The notes below the pieces were generated by a model, which did not search any database, was not told where the DNA came from, and was given only the letters and a program-made list of their open reading frames with translations. A stretch of DNA of 63,073 bases from assembly GCA_021731085.1 (NCBI GenBank), contig JAKFYB010000022.1, forward strand, positions 3,395 through 66,467. Direction: 5' to 3'. Below, piece after piece: positions 36,933 to 45,494 of the stretch (its first letter is position 1; each line of letters begins with the position of its first letter). The position numbers and the translations under genes are program-made. The DNA comes from Dehalococcoidia bacterium (GTDB lineage: Bacteria; Chloroflexota; Dehalococcoidia; DSTF01; JACRBR01).

Positions 36933-38087
36933 ATGCGGATTGCCATCGACGCGACTTCCGTCCCGCCCAACCCCGCGGGCGCCGGCGTCTACGCCCTCGA
37001 ACTCGTGCGGGCGATGGCCAAGCGCGACCGGCGCGACGGCTACGCGCTGTTCACCCGCACCAGGCTCCTCGACGAAGCCACTGCCGCCCGCAAGAACTGG
37101 CTCGTCGAACGCGTCAGCGGCGGCCGCGTCCGCAGATTGCTTTGGGAGCAGACCAGCCTTGGTGCGCGCCTCGCGGATCTCGGTATCGACATCCTTCACT
37201 CAACGCATCACACGCTGCCTTTGCGTCGAACGCGTGCGCGGCGCGTCGTCACCATCCACGACGTCACGTTCTTCCGCATTCCCGAGCGATACCCGCCGCT
37301 ACGTCGCCTCTACTTCCAGACGATCACGCGGCTCTCAGCGCGCGTGGCCGACGCCATCATCGTCCCGTCGAACGCCGTCCGCGACGACGTGATCCGCACG
37401 TTGAGCGCGGCGCCTGGAACGGTCCACACGGTGTACGAGGCAGCCGGCCCGCAGTTCGAACTCATGGGACGCGACGAGGCCTCCTCAGTCGCCGCCGGGT
37501 ACGGCCTTCAGGCTCCGTACATCCTCAGCGTCGGCAGCCTCGAACCAGGAAAGAACCGGGCACGGCTGTTCCAGGCCCTGCGCGAACTCGGTGACGACGG
37601 CATCCACCCGCCCCTGGCCATCGTCGGGCAGAAGGCGTGGCGCTATGAGGAGGAGCAGGCGCTCGTCTACAAGCTCGGGCTAGGCAAGCAAGTCCGATAT
37701 CTCGACTACGTCCCCGCTGCCGACCTGCCCGCGCTCTACAACGCCGCCACGATGTTCGCCTTCCCGTCGCTATACGAAGGCTTTGGACTGCCCGTCATAG
37801 AAGCGATGGCGTGCGGTGTACCTGTCCTCACGTCGAACATCTCCGCGACGGCCGAAGTTGCAGCTGATGCCGCAGTTCTGGTCGACCCGCTCAGTGTCGG
37901 CGAGATCAGGGAAGGCCTGCGCGGCCTCCTCGAAGATTCGATAGTCCGTGACCACTACGCGCGCCGGGGGCGGGCGCGGGCAGCGCAGTTCTCCTGGCGG
38001 CGCGCAGCGGATGAAACTCACGCCGTCTACGAGCGCGTCCTGCTCGGCGTGCCGGCGTCACAAGCTCGAGAATCAGCGGCCGTCTGA
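36933..38087 (+). CDS. Glycosyltransferase family 4 protein
   Basis: 384 residues, GT-B fold. The N-terminal half starts MRIAIDATSVPPNPAGAGVY with the glycine-rich donor-side loop, and the C-terminal half has the nucleotide-sugar site LYEGFGLPVIEAMACG (the E-x7-E motif). DILHSTHHTLP and VTIHDVTFFRIPERYP are typical of mannosyltransferase-like members. It transfers a sugar from a nucleotide donor to an envelope glycan or lipid; specificity is unknown. It shares one base with the next gene (TGATG), so they act together. Confidence 0.9.
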   Translation: MRIAIDATSVPPNPAGAGVYALELVRAMAKRDRRDGYALFTRTRLLDEATAARKNWLVERVSGGRVRRLLWEQTSLGARLADLGIDILHSTHHTLPLRRTRARRVVTIHDVTFFRIPERYPPLRRLYFQTITRLSARVADAIIVPSNAVRDDVIRTLSAAPGTVHTVYEAAGPQFELMGRDEASSVAAGYGLQAPYILSVGSLEPGKNRARLFQALRELGDDGIHPPLAIVGQKAWRYEEEQALVYKLGLGKQVRYLDYVPAADLPALYNAATMFAFPSLYEGFGLPVIEAMACGVPVLTSNISATAEVAADAAVLVDPLSVGEIREGLRGLLEDSIVRDHYARRGRARAAQFSWRRAADETHAVYERVLLGVPASQARESAAV

Positions 38088-38965
38088 TGCCCGACGCCAC
38101 TCACCCAAAGGTCGACGTCTCCGTCATCATCGTGACCTACAACTCAGGCGATGTGCTGGCCCGCTGCCTCGACTCGTTGCGCGCACACACAAGTGGTGTC
38201 TTGTTCGAGATCATCATCGTCGACAACGCGTCTCGCGATCGGACTTGGCTGGGCGTGGCCGAAAACGACCCGCGCGTCCGCATCCTGCATCTGTCGCGGA
38301 ACGGTGGCCTCTCAGCCGCCATAAACGCTGGCGTAGCAGCGTCATCAAGCACCTACATCATGCAGCTCAATCCGGACACCCACATCAATCACGATGCGTT
38401 AGCGCTGCTCGTCACGTATCTTCGCGAGCACCCGGATGTTGGCGTCGCGGCGCCCCGCCTTCTGAATGACGATGGTTCGCTCCAACTCTCGTGCCGCGCC
38501 TTCCCGGGCTACGCGACTGCCCTCTTCGGCCGCTACTCGTTGCTCACCCGCCTCTGGCCAGGGAACCCGATCTCAAAGCGCTACCTCATGACCGGGTTCG
38601 ACCATTCACGCGCTGCGGATGTCGATTGGGTCAGCGGCGCCGCCTTCATGTTCCCGCGCGCCACCCACGACCAAATCGGCGGCTGGGATCCCGGCTTCTT
38701 CCTCTTCAGTGAGGACGTCGACTTCTGCAAGCGCGTCCACGAAGCTGGCCTCCGCGTTGTCTATGTCCCCGATGCCACGGTGTTCCACACGATCGGCATC
38801 AGCGAGCGGCCAAGCACCCGCGCCATCATCGAGCGACACCGAAGCATGTGGCGGTACTACCGCAAGCACGCGAGGAAAACCCCCCTCCAGGACATCTTCA
38901 CCGCCCCTGCCATCGCCATCCGCTGCACGTTTGCTCTTGGCCGCCGCCTGCTCTCGCGCGCATAA
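38087..38965 (+). CDS. Glycosyltransferase family 2 protein
   Basis: 292 residues, GT-A fold. VSVIIVTYNSGDVLARCL and IIIVDNASRD form the nucleotide-binding start; the DxD-like site is QLNPDTHIN; the acceptor-side motif is FFLFSEDVDFCKRVHEAG. The pattern resembles WbbL-type rhamnosyltransferases. With the preceding GT4 it probably extends a surface polysaccharide or glycolipid. The C-terminus is a basic helix that may touch the membrane. Confidence 0.9.
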   Translation: MPDATHPKVDVSVIIVTYNSGDVLARCLDSLRAHTSGVLFEIIIVDNASRDRTWLGVAENDPRVRILHLSRNGGLSAAINAGVAASSSTYIMQLNPDTHINHDALALLVTYLREHPDVGVAAPRLLNDDGSLQLSCRAFPGYATALFGRYSLLTRLWPGNPISKRYLMTGFDHSRAADVDWVSGAAFMFPRATHDQIGGWDPGFFLFSEDVDFCKRVHEAGLRVVYVPDATVFHTIGISERPSTRAIIERHRSMWRYYRKHARKTPLQDIFTAPAIAIRCTFALGRRLLSRA

Positions 38966-39028
38966 ACCATCTCCCGACAATCTTGCTCCCGACGCGACAG
39001 TGGTTGACGCCTGGGCCCACTACGTTGC

Positions 39029-39056
39029 GTTTGGAGGAACCTCGCTTCCTCCAAAC
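39029..39056 (+). promoter_or_regulatory. Hairpin upstream of the vWA gene
   Basis: A 10-bp stem GTTTGGAGGA/TCCTCCAAAC with an 8-nt loop, 21 nt before the vWA start and 63 nt after the glycosyltransferase stop. It has no U-tract. It could be a terminator of the glycosyltransferase unit or a leader hairpin. Confidence 0.5.
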
Positions 39057-39077
39057 ACAGCGATAGGAGCACCGCAA

Positions 39078-39791
39078 ATGTCCACCGAACTCACACCCAA
39101 GAACGACGCTCTCGCCGGCATTCCATCCGGCGCTGGCGACATCCACGTCTACTTCATCCTCGACCGCTCCGGCTCCATGCAAGGCAGCGAAGCCGACGTC
39201 ATCGGCGGATTCAACTCCTTCATCGCCACGCTGCGTTCGCAGTCAAACCTTGGCGCTTGCACGATCTCGGCCACGCGATTCGACAACGTCGTCGAGCACT
39301 TCTGGCAGCGACTCGCGCTCGACGACGTGCCGACGATGGACGCGACGCACTTTGCCCCACGCGGCTCGACCGCCCTGCTCGACGCCGTCGGCGAAACGCT
39401 GTCGTCGATCGACGACGACCCCAACGACCGCTTCCTCGCCATCATCCACACCGATGGCCAGGAGAACGCTTCCCGGGAATGGACGACGGACAAGATCCGC
39501 GCCCTCATCGGTAAGTACAAGGCGCGTGGTAATTGGTCTTTCGCCTTCTTCGGCGCAGACACCGACGCCTGGACGGCCGCCGAGGCCTTCGGCATGGATC
39601 GCAGCGACACGATGGCTTACGCCAAGTCGCGCACGACCGAAGCCTACGCGGCCAACGCGCGCGTCGTCTCGAACTGGCGTGCCGACCCGACGCTGCGTTC
39701 GAGCAAGACCTTCGGCGAGAGCACAAAGGCCGTGCAGGACAACCCCGACCTGACCGACGAGGAGATCGCCCGCATCCTCAAGGAGGAGTAA
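39078..39791 (+). CDS. Stand-alone von Willebrand factor A domain protein
   Basis: 237 residues, no signal peptide or membrane segment, so cytoplasmic. The metal-ion-dependent adhesion site is complete: FILDRSGSMQGS (DxSxS), the Thr in PRGSTALLDAV and the Asp in IIHTDGQENAS. The C-terminal third (from about residue 175) is a charged region. Similar stand-alone vWA proteins occur with stress and tellurite-resistance-type systems, but no partner gene is present. AGGAG lies 8 nt before the ATG. Confidence 0.88.
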   Translation: MSTELTPKNDALAGIPSGAGDIHVYFILDRSGSMQGSEADVIGGFNSFIATLRSQSNLGACTISATRFDNVVEHFWQRLALDDVPTMDATHFAPRGSTALLDAVGETLSSIDDDPNDRFLAIIHTDGQENASREWTTDKIRALIGKYKARGNWSFAFFGADTDAWTAAEAFGMDRSDTMAYAKSRTTEAYAANARVVSNWRADPTLRSSKTFGESTKAVQDNPDLTDEEIARILKEE

Positions 39792-39938
39792 TCGCGGCAC
39801 CTCAGAATGCTTGATGGCTTCACGCGCTGCCTAGCCTCTAACCGTCTCCGTAGGTAGGATGTGACGGCTTTCACAGGGAAGCCGGTTGGAGGGTAAGCGG
39901 CCGAAGGTCGGTCGTGTCTGTAGCCTGCGCAGGTGAGC

Positions 39939-40919
39939 ATGGAGTACGTACAAACAGTCCTCGCACAGGTGGCGGCCACGCGGGTCGCTGATGCAGATAA
40001 GCTCTTCTCCGAGCTTGAGTCGCACCGAGCGATAGCTTCGACAATGCGGGGATTCCAGGGAATGCGGGTGAGTCGCACCGCCCACCCTGAAGGCAACCTG
40101 CAGGTCGTCGTTGAGACCCGCTGGTCCAACAACAACAATATGGTCGACTACTCCTCGGCCACCGAAAACGCGCAGACCATCATCGAAAAGCACCAGGACA
40201 TCCTGGTCCCGGGCAGCATCGAAACCCACCGCCTCCAGTCTGAGGGCGGCGAGGTTGCCGAATCGGCGCCCCACTTCTACGACCGGCTCGCTCTGGCGCT
40301 CTTCGTCCCGCTAGGCGTGCTCGCGTTCACCCTTGTCGCCGTCTACGGCCTGTCCCGAATCTACCTCGCACTTCCAACAGCCGGGGCCTCGATTATGGCT
40401 ATCGTGGTCGCCGTGATCATCCTCGGCCTTAGCTTCTACTTTGTCTCGAACCCGAAGGCCCCACGCTGGCAGTGGATCGGCGTCGCCGTCATAGGCGTTG
40501 CCGCGCTGGGCATCGGGGGCACGGTCGCTGGCATCGTCGACGAGAACGAAGACCACCACGCCGAAGGCGGCGAGCCTACGGCTCCACCAGCCAACGAAAC
40601 GCCAACCACACCAGGCGCCACCGTAATCGTTATGACAGACAACGCTTTTGAGCAGACCACCCTCACAATCCCCGGTGGAGCCGAAACCGTCATCGAAGTC
40701 CAAAACGAGGGCGCGGCCATCCACAACGTCCACGTCGCAGGACCCGACGGCTTCGGTGGCGACGGCGTCTGCCGTGCCGGCGCACCCGGCTGCTCCGCAC
40801 CGCCCAGCATCCGTGCTGGCCAAGCAGGCACGATCACGTTAAACCTGCCACCCGGCACCTACGATTACCGATGCGATTTCCACATCGCGGAGATGACCGG
40901 GGTCCTAACCGTCCAGTAG
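39939..40919 (+). CDS. Fusion of an ABM-like domain, three membrane helices and a cupredoxin domain
   Basis: 326 residues. Residues 1 to about 95 look like a dimeric alpha/beta barrel of the antibiotic-biosynthesis-monooxygenase type (FQGMRVSRTAHPEGNLQVVVETRW). Three hydrophobic helices follow (about 112-140, 146-168 and 174-195). After a Pro/Thr linker comes a cupredoxin domain with candidate type 1 copper ligands: His in AAIHNVHVAG, and Cys, His and Met in YRCDFHIAEM. The cupredoxin should face outside and the ABM domain inside. The start at 39939 has AGGTGA just upstream; a GTG six bases earlier is possible. Its place 400 nt from the oxidase genes suggests a link to copper or respiration, but this is inference. 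Confidence 0.8.
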   Translation: MEYVQTVLAQVAATRVADADKLFSELESHRAIASTMRGFQGMRVSRTAHPEGNLQVVVETRWSNNNNMVDYSSATENAQTIIEKHQDILVPGSIETHRLQSEGGEVAESAPHFYDRLALALFVPLGVLAFTLVAVYGLSRIYLALPTAGASIMAIVVAVIILGLSFYFVSNPKAPRWQWIGVAVIGVAALGIGGTVAGIVDENEDHHAEGGEPTAPPANETPTTPGATVIVMTDNAFEQTTLTIPGGAETVIEVQNEGAAIHNVHVAGPDGFGGDGVCRAGAPGCSAPPSIRAGQAGTITLNLPPGTYDYRCDFHIAEMTGVLTVQ

Positions 40920-40950
40920 ATTCGCTTTGCAGCAGTCACGACTGACGTAG

Positions 40951-41142
40951 CGCGGGCTTTTCAGCCCGCGTTTGTCGCTTTCCGTGGATTCGAGTCCAAC
41001 GCGGCCGGAGCCCCGGGTTTCAGCCCGCGCTTTCGTTTCCGTCGAATCGAGTCCACGTGGCCGGAGCCCCGGGTTTCAGCCCGCGCTTTCGTTTCCGTCA
41101 ATTCGAGTCGGACGTGGCCGGAGCGCGGGCTTTCAGCCCGCG
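40951..41142. repeat. Four tandem-like copies of a 56-59 bp palindromic repeat
   Basis: This fills most of the 387-nt gap before ctaG. Each unit has a core related to CGCGGGCTTTCAGCCCGCG (perfect 8-bp stems at 40951-40970 and 41124-41142, decayed in the middle two) and a spacer with TTTCCGTC-AATTCGAGTC and GTGGCCGGAG. Core-to-core distances are 59, 56 and 57 bp. The same core recurs at 49.1-49.2 kb. Confidence 0.85.
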
Positions 41143-41306
41143 TCTTCGGTTGCTCAAAACGCGGTAGTGGCCTGAAGAGACAGCCGAGGCGGTTGTTTCG
41201 CCGGTCCGCTGCGGGCGGGCACAACTTGGCAACCCTGTCCGCGTGAAAGAGATCACATCCAAGTCTGCCCTGCTAGTGAGGGTTTGCATCACCGTACAGC
41301 TCGCGC

Positions 41307-42191
41307 CTACGGCCGCGGCGTCCCGCCCGTGAGCCCCATCGACTCCAGCTCTTCCTCGACATCCCGCCACGGCGGGCCCTTGGACTCGCGCTCTTCCTTC
41401 GCGAACCACTGGAAAAAGATGACGGTGATAAAGCCCCAAAGGATGATGCTGCCCATCATCTTCATGACGCCGCCAGCGATCTGTTGGTCCTCGACGGCCG
41501 TGATGCCCCACATGCGCGGCGCCTGGGCATAGAAGTCGTATACGACGCCATTCGCGAACGTGACGAAGGCCGCCACGACGGTCGGAATCAACGACTGCAC
41601 GAACAGGTAGGCCATCCGCAACGGTGGGCTCAGGCGCGGCAGTTCCGGAACGTTGCTGAGAATCGGCCACCACATCAGCATCGCCGACATGACGAGCGCC
41701 GCGTGCACGAAGAAGTGGAACCAGTGCGTCTCCAGTGAGAAGTTCACGACTTCCGGCAAGTGCGTCACGACCTGCAGCGCATTGAAGACGCCGAACGCGA
41801 CAATCGGATGCGTGATGACCTTCGCGACCGGCATCACGCCGCGCTGCCGAAGCAAAGCCTGCCACATCCACGCCGGAATGCCGGCAAGCAGCAACGGCGC
41901 CGAGACCATGATGAAGACCGTGTGCTGAAACATATGCGCTGTCAGCAGGTACTGCTCGCTGATGTCATGGATCGGCGTGCCTGCGACCAGATACAGCGAC
42001 AGTACGCCGGAGCAGTACAGCAGCACCTGGCTGCGCTTCACGCGGCCCGCGTCCGAGAGCGTCTCGCGCAACATCGTGATGGCGTAGAAGTAGCCCGCAA
42101 GCAGCACGATGCAGAGCAGCACGACGTCCGGGTGGGCGTGCCATCCGAACTTGTACGGGCCGTCCGCTGCATGAAGGAGAAGTCCGAGCAT
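41307..42191 (-). CDS. ctaG: Cytochrome c oxidase assembly factor CtaG (caa3 type)
   Basis: 294 residues, seven to eight membrane helices. The family segments AHMFQHTVFIMVSAPLLLAG and HFFVHAALVMSAMLMWWPIL carry conserved His residues thought to handle copper. CtaG of this type is needed for oxidase copper-centre assembly in Bacillus-like systems. The ATG at 42191 is chosen over a TTG 24 nt upstream; neither has a strong ribosome site. It is the last gene of the cox cluster, 114 nt after coxD. Confidence 0.9.
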   Translation of the reverse strand: MLGLLLHAADGPYKFGWHAHPDVVLLCIVLLAGYFYAITMLRETLSDAGRVKRSQVLLYCSGVLSLYLVAGTPIHDISEQYLLTAHMFQHTVFIMVSAPLLLAGIPAWMWQALLRQRGVMPVAKVITHPIVAFGVFNALQVVTHLPEVVNFSLETHWFHFFVHAALVMSAMLMWWPILSNVPELPRLSPPLRMAYLFVQSLIPTVVAAFVTFANGVVYDFYAQAPRMWGITAVEDQQIAGGVMKMMGSIILWGFITVIFFQWFAKEERESKGPPWRDVEEELESMGLTGGTPRP

Positions 42192-42305
42192 GATTAGAGT
42201 CTGCTTTCGCGGCAAGGAGCGCGTGATGGCAAAGCACTGGACGATTGCTCAGGCCGCGGCTTCCGTGCCTGCCTGCGAAGCTGACGCGCTCCGCCGGCCG
42301 CTTGG

Positions 42306-42719
42306 CTAGATCAGACTACCACCCAGCGTCGACAGCGCGACGGCAAACACCGCCGTGGCGAGGGCGAATCCCGTCACGAAAATCACTGTGAACAGCTTGC
42401 TATCGAACTTCAGGTGCATGAAAAACGACATGACGATGACGAACTTCGCGGCTGAAGCAATAACAAGGATGGGGATCAACAACGCCCGCTCGATCTCTAT
42501 ATAGAACAGCGCCACTTCGAACGCCGTGATCGCGCCAAGCGTGAGCCCGATGCGGATGTACTCTGCATCGCCGGGGTGATGGCTCTCCGTCTTTACGGTC
42601 GCCGCGTTTGCTCGCGCCGGCAGTGCGCCGGCCAGAAGCGGAACGGCCATGCCGACCAGGCCGAACGCGAGGAAGACGGCCCCAAAGAGCAATTCCGGGT
42701 TTTCGAGAAACGTCTTCAT
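42306..42719 (-). CDS. coxD: Cytochrome c oxidase subunit IV-like protein
   Basis: 137 residues. One helix near the N-terminus, a 30-residue polar stretch, then three helices with FFMHLKFDSKLFTVIFVTG, the pattern of prokaryotic subunit IV (COX4_pro). It stabilises the oxidase core. Its first 25 residues resemble the neighbouring 44-residue protein (MKTFLENPELLFGAVFL against MKEFFENPEMLLGSPFL). Confidence 0.85.
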   Translation of the reverse strand: MKTFLENPELLFGAVFLAFGLVGMAVPLLAGALPARANAATVKTESHHPGDAEYIRIGLTLGAITAFEVALFYIEIERALLIPILVIASAAKFVIVMSFFMHLKFDSKLFTVIFVTGFALATAVFAVALSTLGGSLI

Positions 42720-42725
42720 ATCCCT

Positions 42726-42860
42726 CTAGCTCCGTCCGCTCGGGTTTGGGTTGATCCAGTACATGAGGACGACTCCCACGGCGACGATGAGCCCCACCGC
42801 ACCAATGATCAAGAAGGGCGAACCGAGCAGCATTTCCGGATTCTCGAAAAATTCCTTCAT
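42726..42860 (-). CDS. 44-residue single-helix protein between coxC and coxD
   Basis: The translation begins MKEFFENPEMLLGSPFLIIG, continues with one membrane helix and ends WINPNPSGRS. GGGGGA lies about 7 nt before the ATG; the gene starts 9 nt after the coxC stop and ends 6 nt before the coxD start. The N-terminal half closely matches that of CoxD, pointing to a partial duplication. A small oxidase subunit comparable to the tiny subunits of other heme-copper oxidases is likely. Confidence 0.8.
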   Translation of the reverse strand: MKEFFENPEMLLGSPFLIIGAVGLIVAVGVVLMYWINPNPSGRS

Positions 42861-42869
42861 GCGATCCCC

Positions 42870-43478
42870 CTACGCCGGCTCAACAAGGTAAACCAGCGTG
42901 AAGATGACGATCCAGACGATGTCGACGAAGTGCCAGTACAGGCCAGCGATCTCGAGCGGCAGCGGATCGTCGGGTGAGACGCGCCCCTTGTACGACGCTG
43001 CCCACATCGACAGGAGGATGAGGATGCCAACCGTCACGTGCGCGCCGTGGAATCCGGTGAGCACGAAGAACGTCGTGCCGAAGAGGTTGGTGTCGAGGTG
43101 CAACCCTTCGCGATAGAAGTGCGTGAACTCGTACGCCTGGCCACCGACGAAGGAAATGCCGAGCAGCGCCGTACAGAGCAGCCAGATGCGCATGTTGCGC
43201 AGGTTCCCTTGCTGCAGCGCAGACAACGCTAGCACCATGCTGAGACTGCTCATTAGCAGGACGAAAGAGGATATCGACGTGAAGGGAATGTCGAACAGGT
43301 CCTTTGGATAGGGCCCGACGACGCTGTTGTCGCGGTAGAGCAAGTATGCAGCGATGAACGACCCGAAGAACAGGCACTCGGAACCCAGGAACAGCCACAT
43401 CAGCAGCTTGCGGTTGTCCAGACCCGTGTTCGTCGCGAGGTGATCGCTGTGTCCGCCCGCGGGCAATGCGTGTGCCAC
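42870..43478 (-). CDS. coxC: Cytochrome c oxidase subunit III
   Basis: 202 residues with five helices, the short bacterial form. LLMWLFLGSECLFFGSFIAAY, GLHLDTNLFGTTFFVLTGFHGAHV and GLYWHFVDIVWIVIF are characteristic (the last includes the conserved Trp-His-Phe). It stabilises subunit I and its proton uptake. The start is a GTG with AGAGGAG upstream, 2 nt after the coxA stop. Confidence 0.95.
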   Translation of the reverse strand: MAHALPAGGHSDHLATNTGLDNRKLLMWLFLGSECLFFGSFIAAYLLYRDNSVVGPYPKDLFDIPFTSISSFVLLMSSLSMVLALSALQQGNLRNMRIWLLCTALLGISFVGGQAYEFTHFYREGLHLDTNLFGTTFFVLTGFHGAHVTVGILILLSMWAASYKGRVSPDDPLPLEIAGLYWHFVDIVWIVIFTLVYLVEPA

Positions 43479-43480
43479 CG

Positions 43481-45490
43481 CTACTCCTCTTCCGTCGCGG
43501 GCTCCAGCGCCCAGCCGTAGATACCAATCGTAATGATTGCAGCGCCGATCGCTATGAGCGGGCGCATCCAGACGTAGAGGGGCTCACCGCCCATCCAGTC
43601 CGGCACCGCACCGGAGTCGCGACAGTACACGAGGCCAAGCCCGAGGATCGGGAAGCCGAGTGCGGCGATGAAGGGCATGATGGACGGCGACGGCAGGTGG
43701 ATGCCGTGGCCGTCATCACCGTGGTCATCATCCGGTACACCTGGCTCACCACCGTGCGGCCGCTCAGCGACCATGGCAGCGCCCGCAGGAATCGGAATCG
43801 CCCGTCCCTCTGCGTCCTCGGCGTACTTGCTGTGCCAGAAGGAATCGAGGGAGTGAACCTGCGGAATCGTCTTGAAGTTGTACGGCGGCACCGGCGAAGG
43901 CAACGACCACTCAAGCGTGCGTGCGTCCCACGGGTCGTCGCCGCTCGGCTCGCCGTTCCGCACGCTCTTTATGAAGTTGATGATGAACACGAGCACGCCG
44001 AGCGCGATCGTGAAGGCTCCCAGCGTCGCGAGCCCATTCCAGAGTTCCCAGCCGTACTCGTCGGGGTACGTCTGGATACGGCGCGGCATGCCCATCAGGC
44101 CGGCGACCATCATCGGCTGGAAGGTAAGGTTGAATCCGATGAAGAGCAGCCAAAAATTGAGCTGGCCGAGCTTCTCGCTCAACATCTTGCCGGTGAACTT
44201 CGGGAACCAGTAGTAGATGCCGCCGAACAGCGCGAAGATGGCGCCACCGAAGAGCACTTGGTGGAAGTGCGCGACGATGTAGTACGTGTCCTGCTGCTGG
44301 TAGTCCGACGGCACAATCGAGTGCGTCACGCCCGTCAGCCCACCGATCGTGAACATTGCGATGAAGCCGACGGCGAAATAGAACGGCGTCTTCAGTTCGA
44401 TCCGCCCGCCCCACATCGTCGCCATCCAGTTGAAGATCTTGATGCCCGTCGGGACGGCGATCATGATCGTCGCAATGCCGAAGGCGCTGTTCGCGACGGT
44501 GCCGAGCCCCGTCGTGTACATGTGGTGCGCCCAGACACCCCACGACATGAAGCCAATGGCCACACCTGAGAACACGACGAACGGATAGCCGAACAGCGGC
44601 TTCTTGCTGAACACCGGCAGAATCTCGGACACGATGCCCATCGCCGGCAAGATGAGAATGTAGACCTCCGGGTGCCCGAAGAGCCAGAACATATGCTGCC
44701 AGAGCAGCGGCGTCCCACCGGCGGCAGCATTGAAGAAGTTGGCGCTGAACAGCCGGTCGAACATCAGCTCGAACAGGGCGACGGCGATGACGGGCATCGC
44801 GAAGATAATCAAGAACGACGTCACGAGGGTCATCCACACGAACACCGGCATGCGGAAGAGCGTCATGCCCGGCGCACGCATGTTCAGGATCGTGACGATG
44901 AAGTTGAATCCACCGGCCAGCGACGCAATGCCCAGAATCTGCAGCCCGAGCATCCAGAAGTCGATGCCGTGGTCGCTGCTGTACTGCTTCAGCGTCAGCG
45001 GCGCGTAACCGAACCAACCGCCCTGCGCGGCACCCAGCTCGCCCTTCAGGATGTTTCCGCCGAGGAAGAAGCTGAGGTTGATGAAGATACCGCCGGCCAG
45101 GAACACCCAGAACGAGAAGGCGTTCATGCGCGGGAAGGCGACGTCACGAGCGCCGATCATCAACGGGATCAGCAGATTGAAGAAGGCGTTCGACATCGGC
45201 ATCACGACGAGGAAGACCATTGTCGTGCCGTGCATCGTGAACAGACGGTTGTACTGGTCCGGGTTGAGGAACTCCTGGTTCGGCGCGGCGAGTTGGATTC
45301 GGATGAGCAGCGCTTCCACGCCACCGATTAGGAAGAACAGGAACGCCGACACGCCGTACATGATGCCGATGCGCTTGTGGTCGACGGTCGCGATCCAGCT
45401 CCAGACGCCGTTGTAGGTCCCGGCGGACGAGCGCATGTCCTTCATCGCCTGCGCGAACGTGGTCCGTTTCGGAGCGTACGTTGCAGCCAT
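43481..45490 (-). CDS. coxA: Cytochrome c oxidase subunit I
   Basis: 669 residues, with 12 core helices plus a C-terminal extension containing two more. It holds heme a and the heme a3/CuB site and pumps protons. The low-spin heme ligand is in FTMHGTTMVF; CuB ligands and the cross-linked Tyr are in GHPEVYILILP; two more CuB His are in VWAHHMY; heme ligands are in VAHFHQVLFGG. Gln follows the HFH where Tyr is usual, a tolerated position. The K-channel Lys is in PTGIKIFNW. A His/Asp-rich linker (about 595-610) precedes the extension. It starts 5 nt after the coxB stop. Confidence 0.97.
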   Translation of the reverse strand: MAATYAPKRTTFAQAMKDMRSSAGTYNGVWSWIATVDHKRIGIMYGVSAFLFFLIGGVEALLIRIQLAAPNQEFLNPDQYNRLFTMHGTTMVFLVVMPMSNAFFNLLIPLMIGARDVAFPRMNAFSFWVFLAGGIFINLSFFLGGNILKGELGAAQGGWFGYAPLTLKQYSSDHGIDFWMLGLQILGIASLAGGFNFIVTILNMRAPGMTLFRMPVFVWMTLVTSFLIIFAMPVIAVALFELMFDRLFSANFFNAAAGGTPLLWQHMFWLFGHPEVYILILPAMGIVSEILPVFSKKPLFGYPFVVFSGVAIGFMSWGVWAHHMYTTGLGTVANSAFGIATIMIAVPTGIKIFNWMATMWGGRIELKTPFYFAVGFIAMFTIGGLTGVTHSIVPSDYQQQDTYYIVAHFHQVLFGGAIFALFGGIYYWFPKFTGKMLSEKLGQLNFWLLFIGFNLTFQPMMVAGLMGMPRRIQTYPDEYGWELWNGLATLGAFTIALGVLVFIINFIKSVRNGEPSGDDPWDARTLEWSLPSPVPPYNFKTIPQVHSLDSFWHSKYAEDAEGRAIPIPAGAAMVAERPHGGEPGVPDDDHGDDGHGIHLPSPSIMPFIAALGFPILGLGLVYCRDSGAVPDWMGGEPLYVWMRPLIAIGAAIITIGIYGWALEPATEEE

Positions 45491-45494
45491 TACA

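Noticed and set aside
40951-41142. Possible CRISPR array
   Set aside because: Repeats are imperfect, the spacers are themselves conserved, and no cas genes are near; it is a REP-like cluster.
44270-44300. HFHQ instead of HFHY in CoxA as a lost active-site tyrosine
   Set aside because: The cross-linked catalytic Tyr is in the HPEVY motif, which is intact; the residue after HFH varies in the family.
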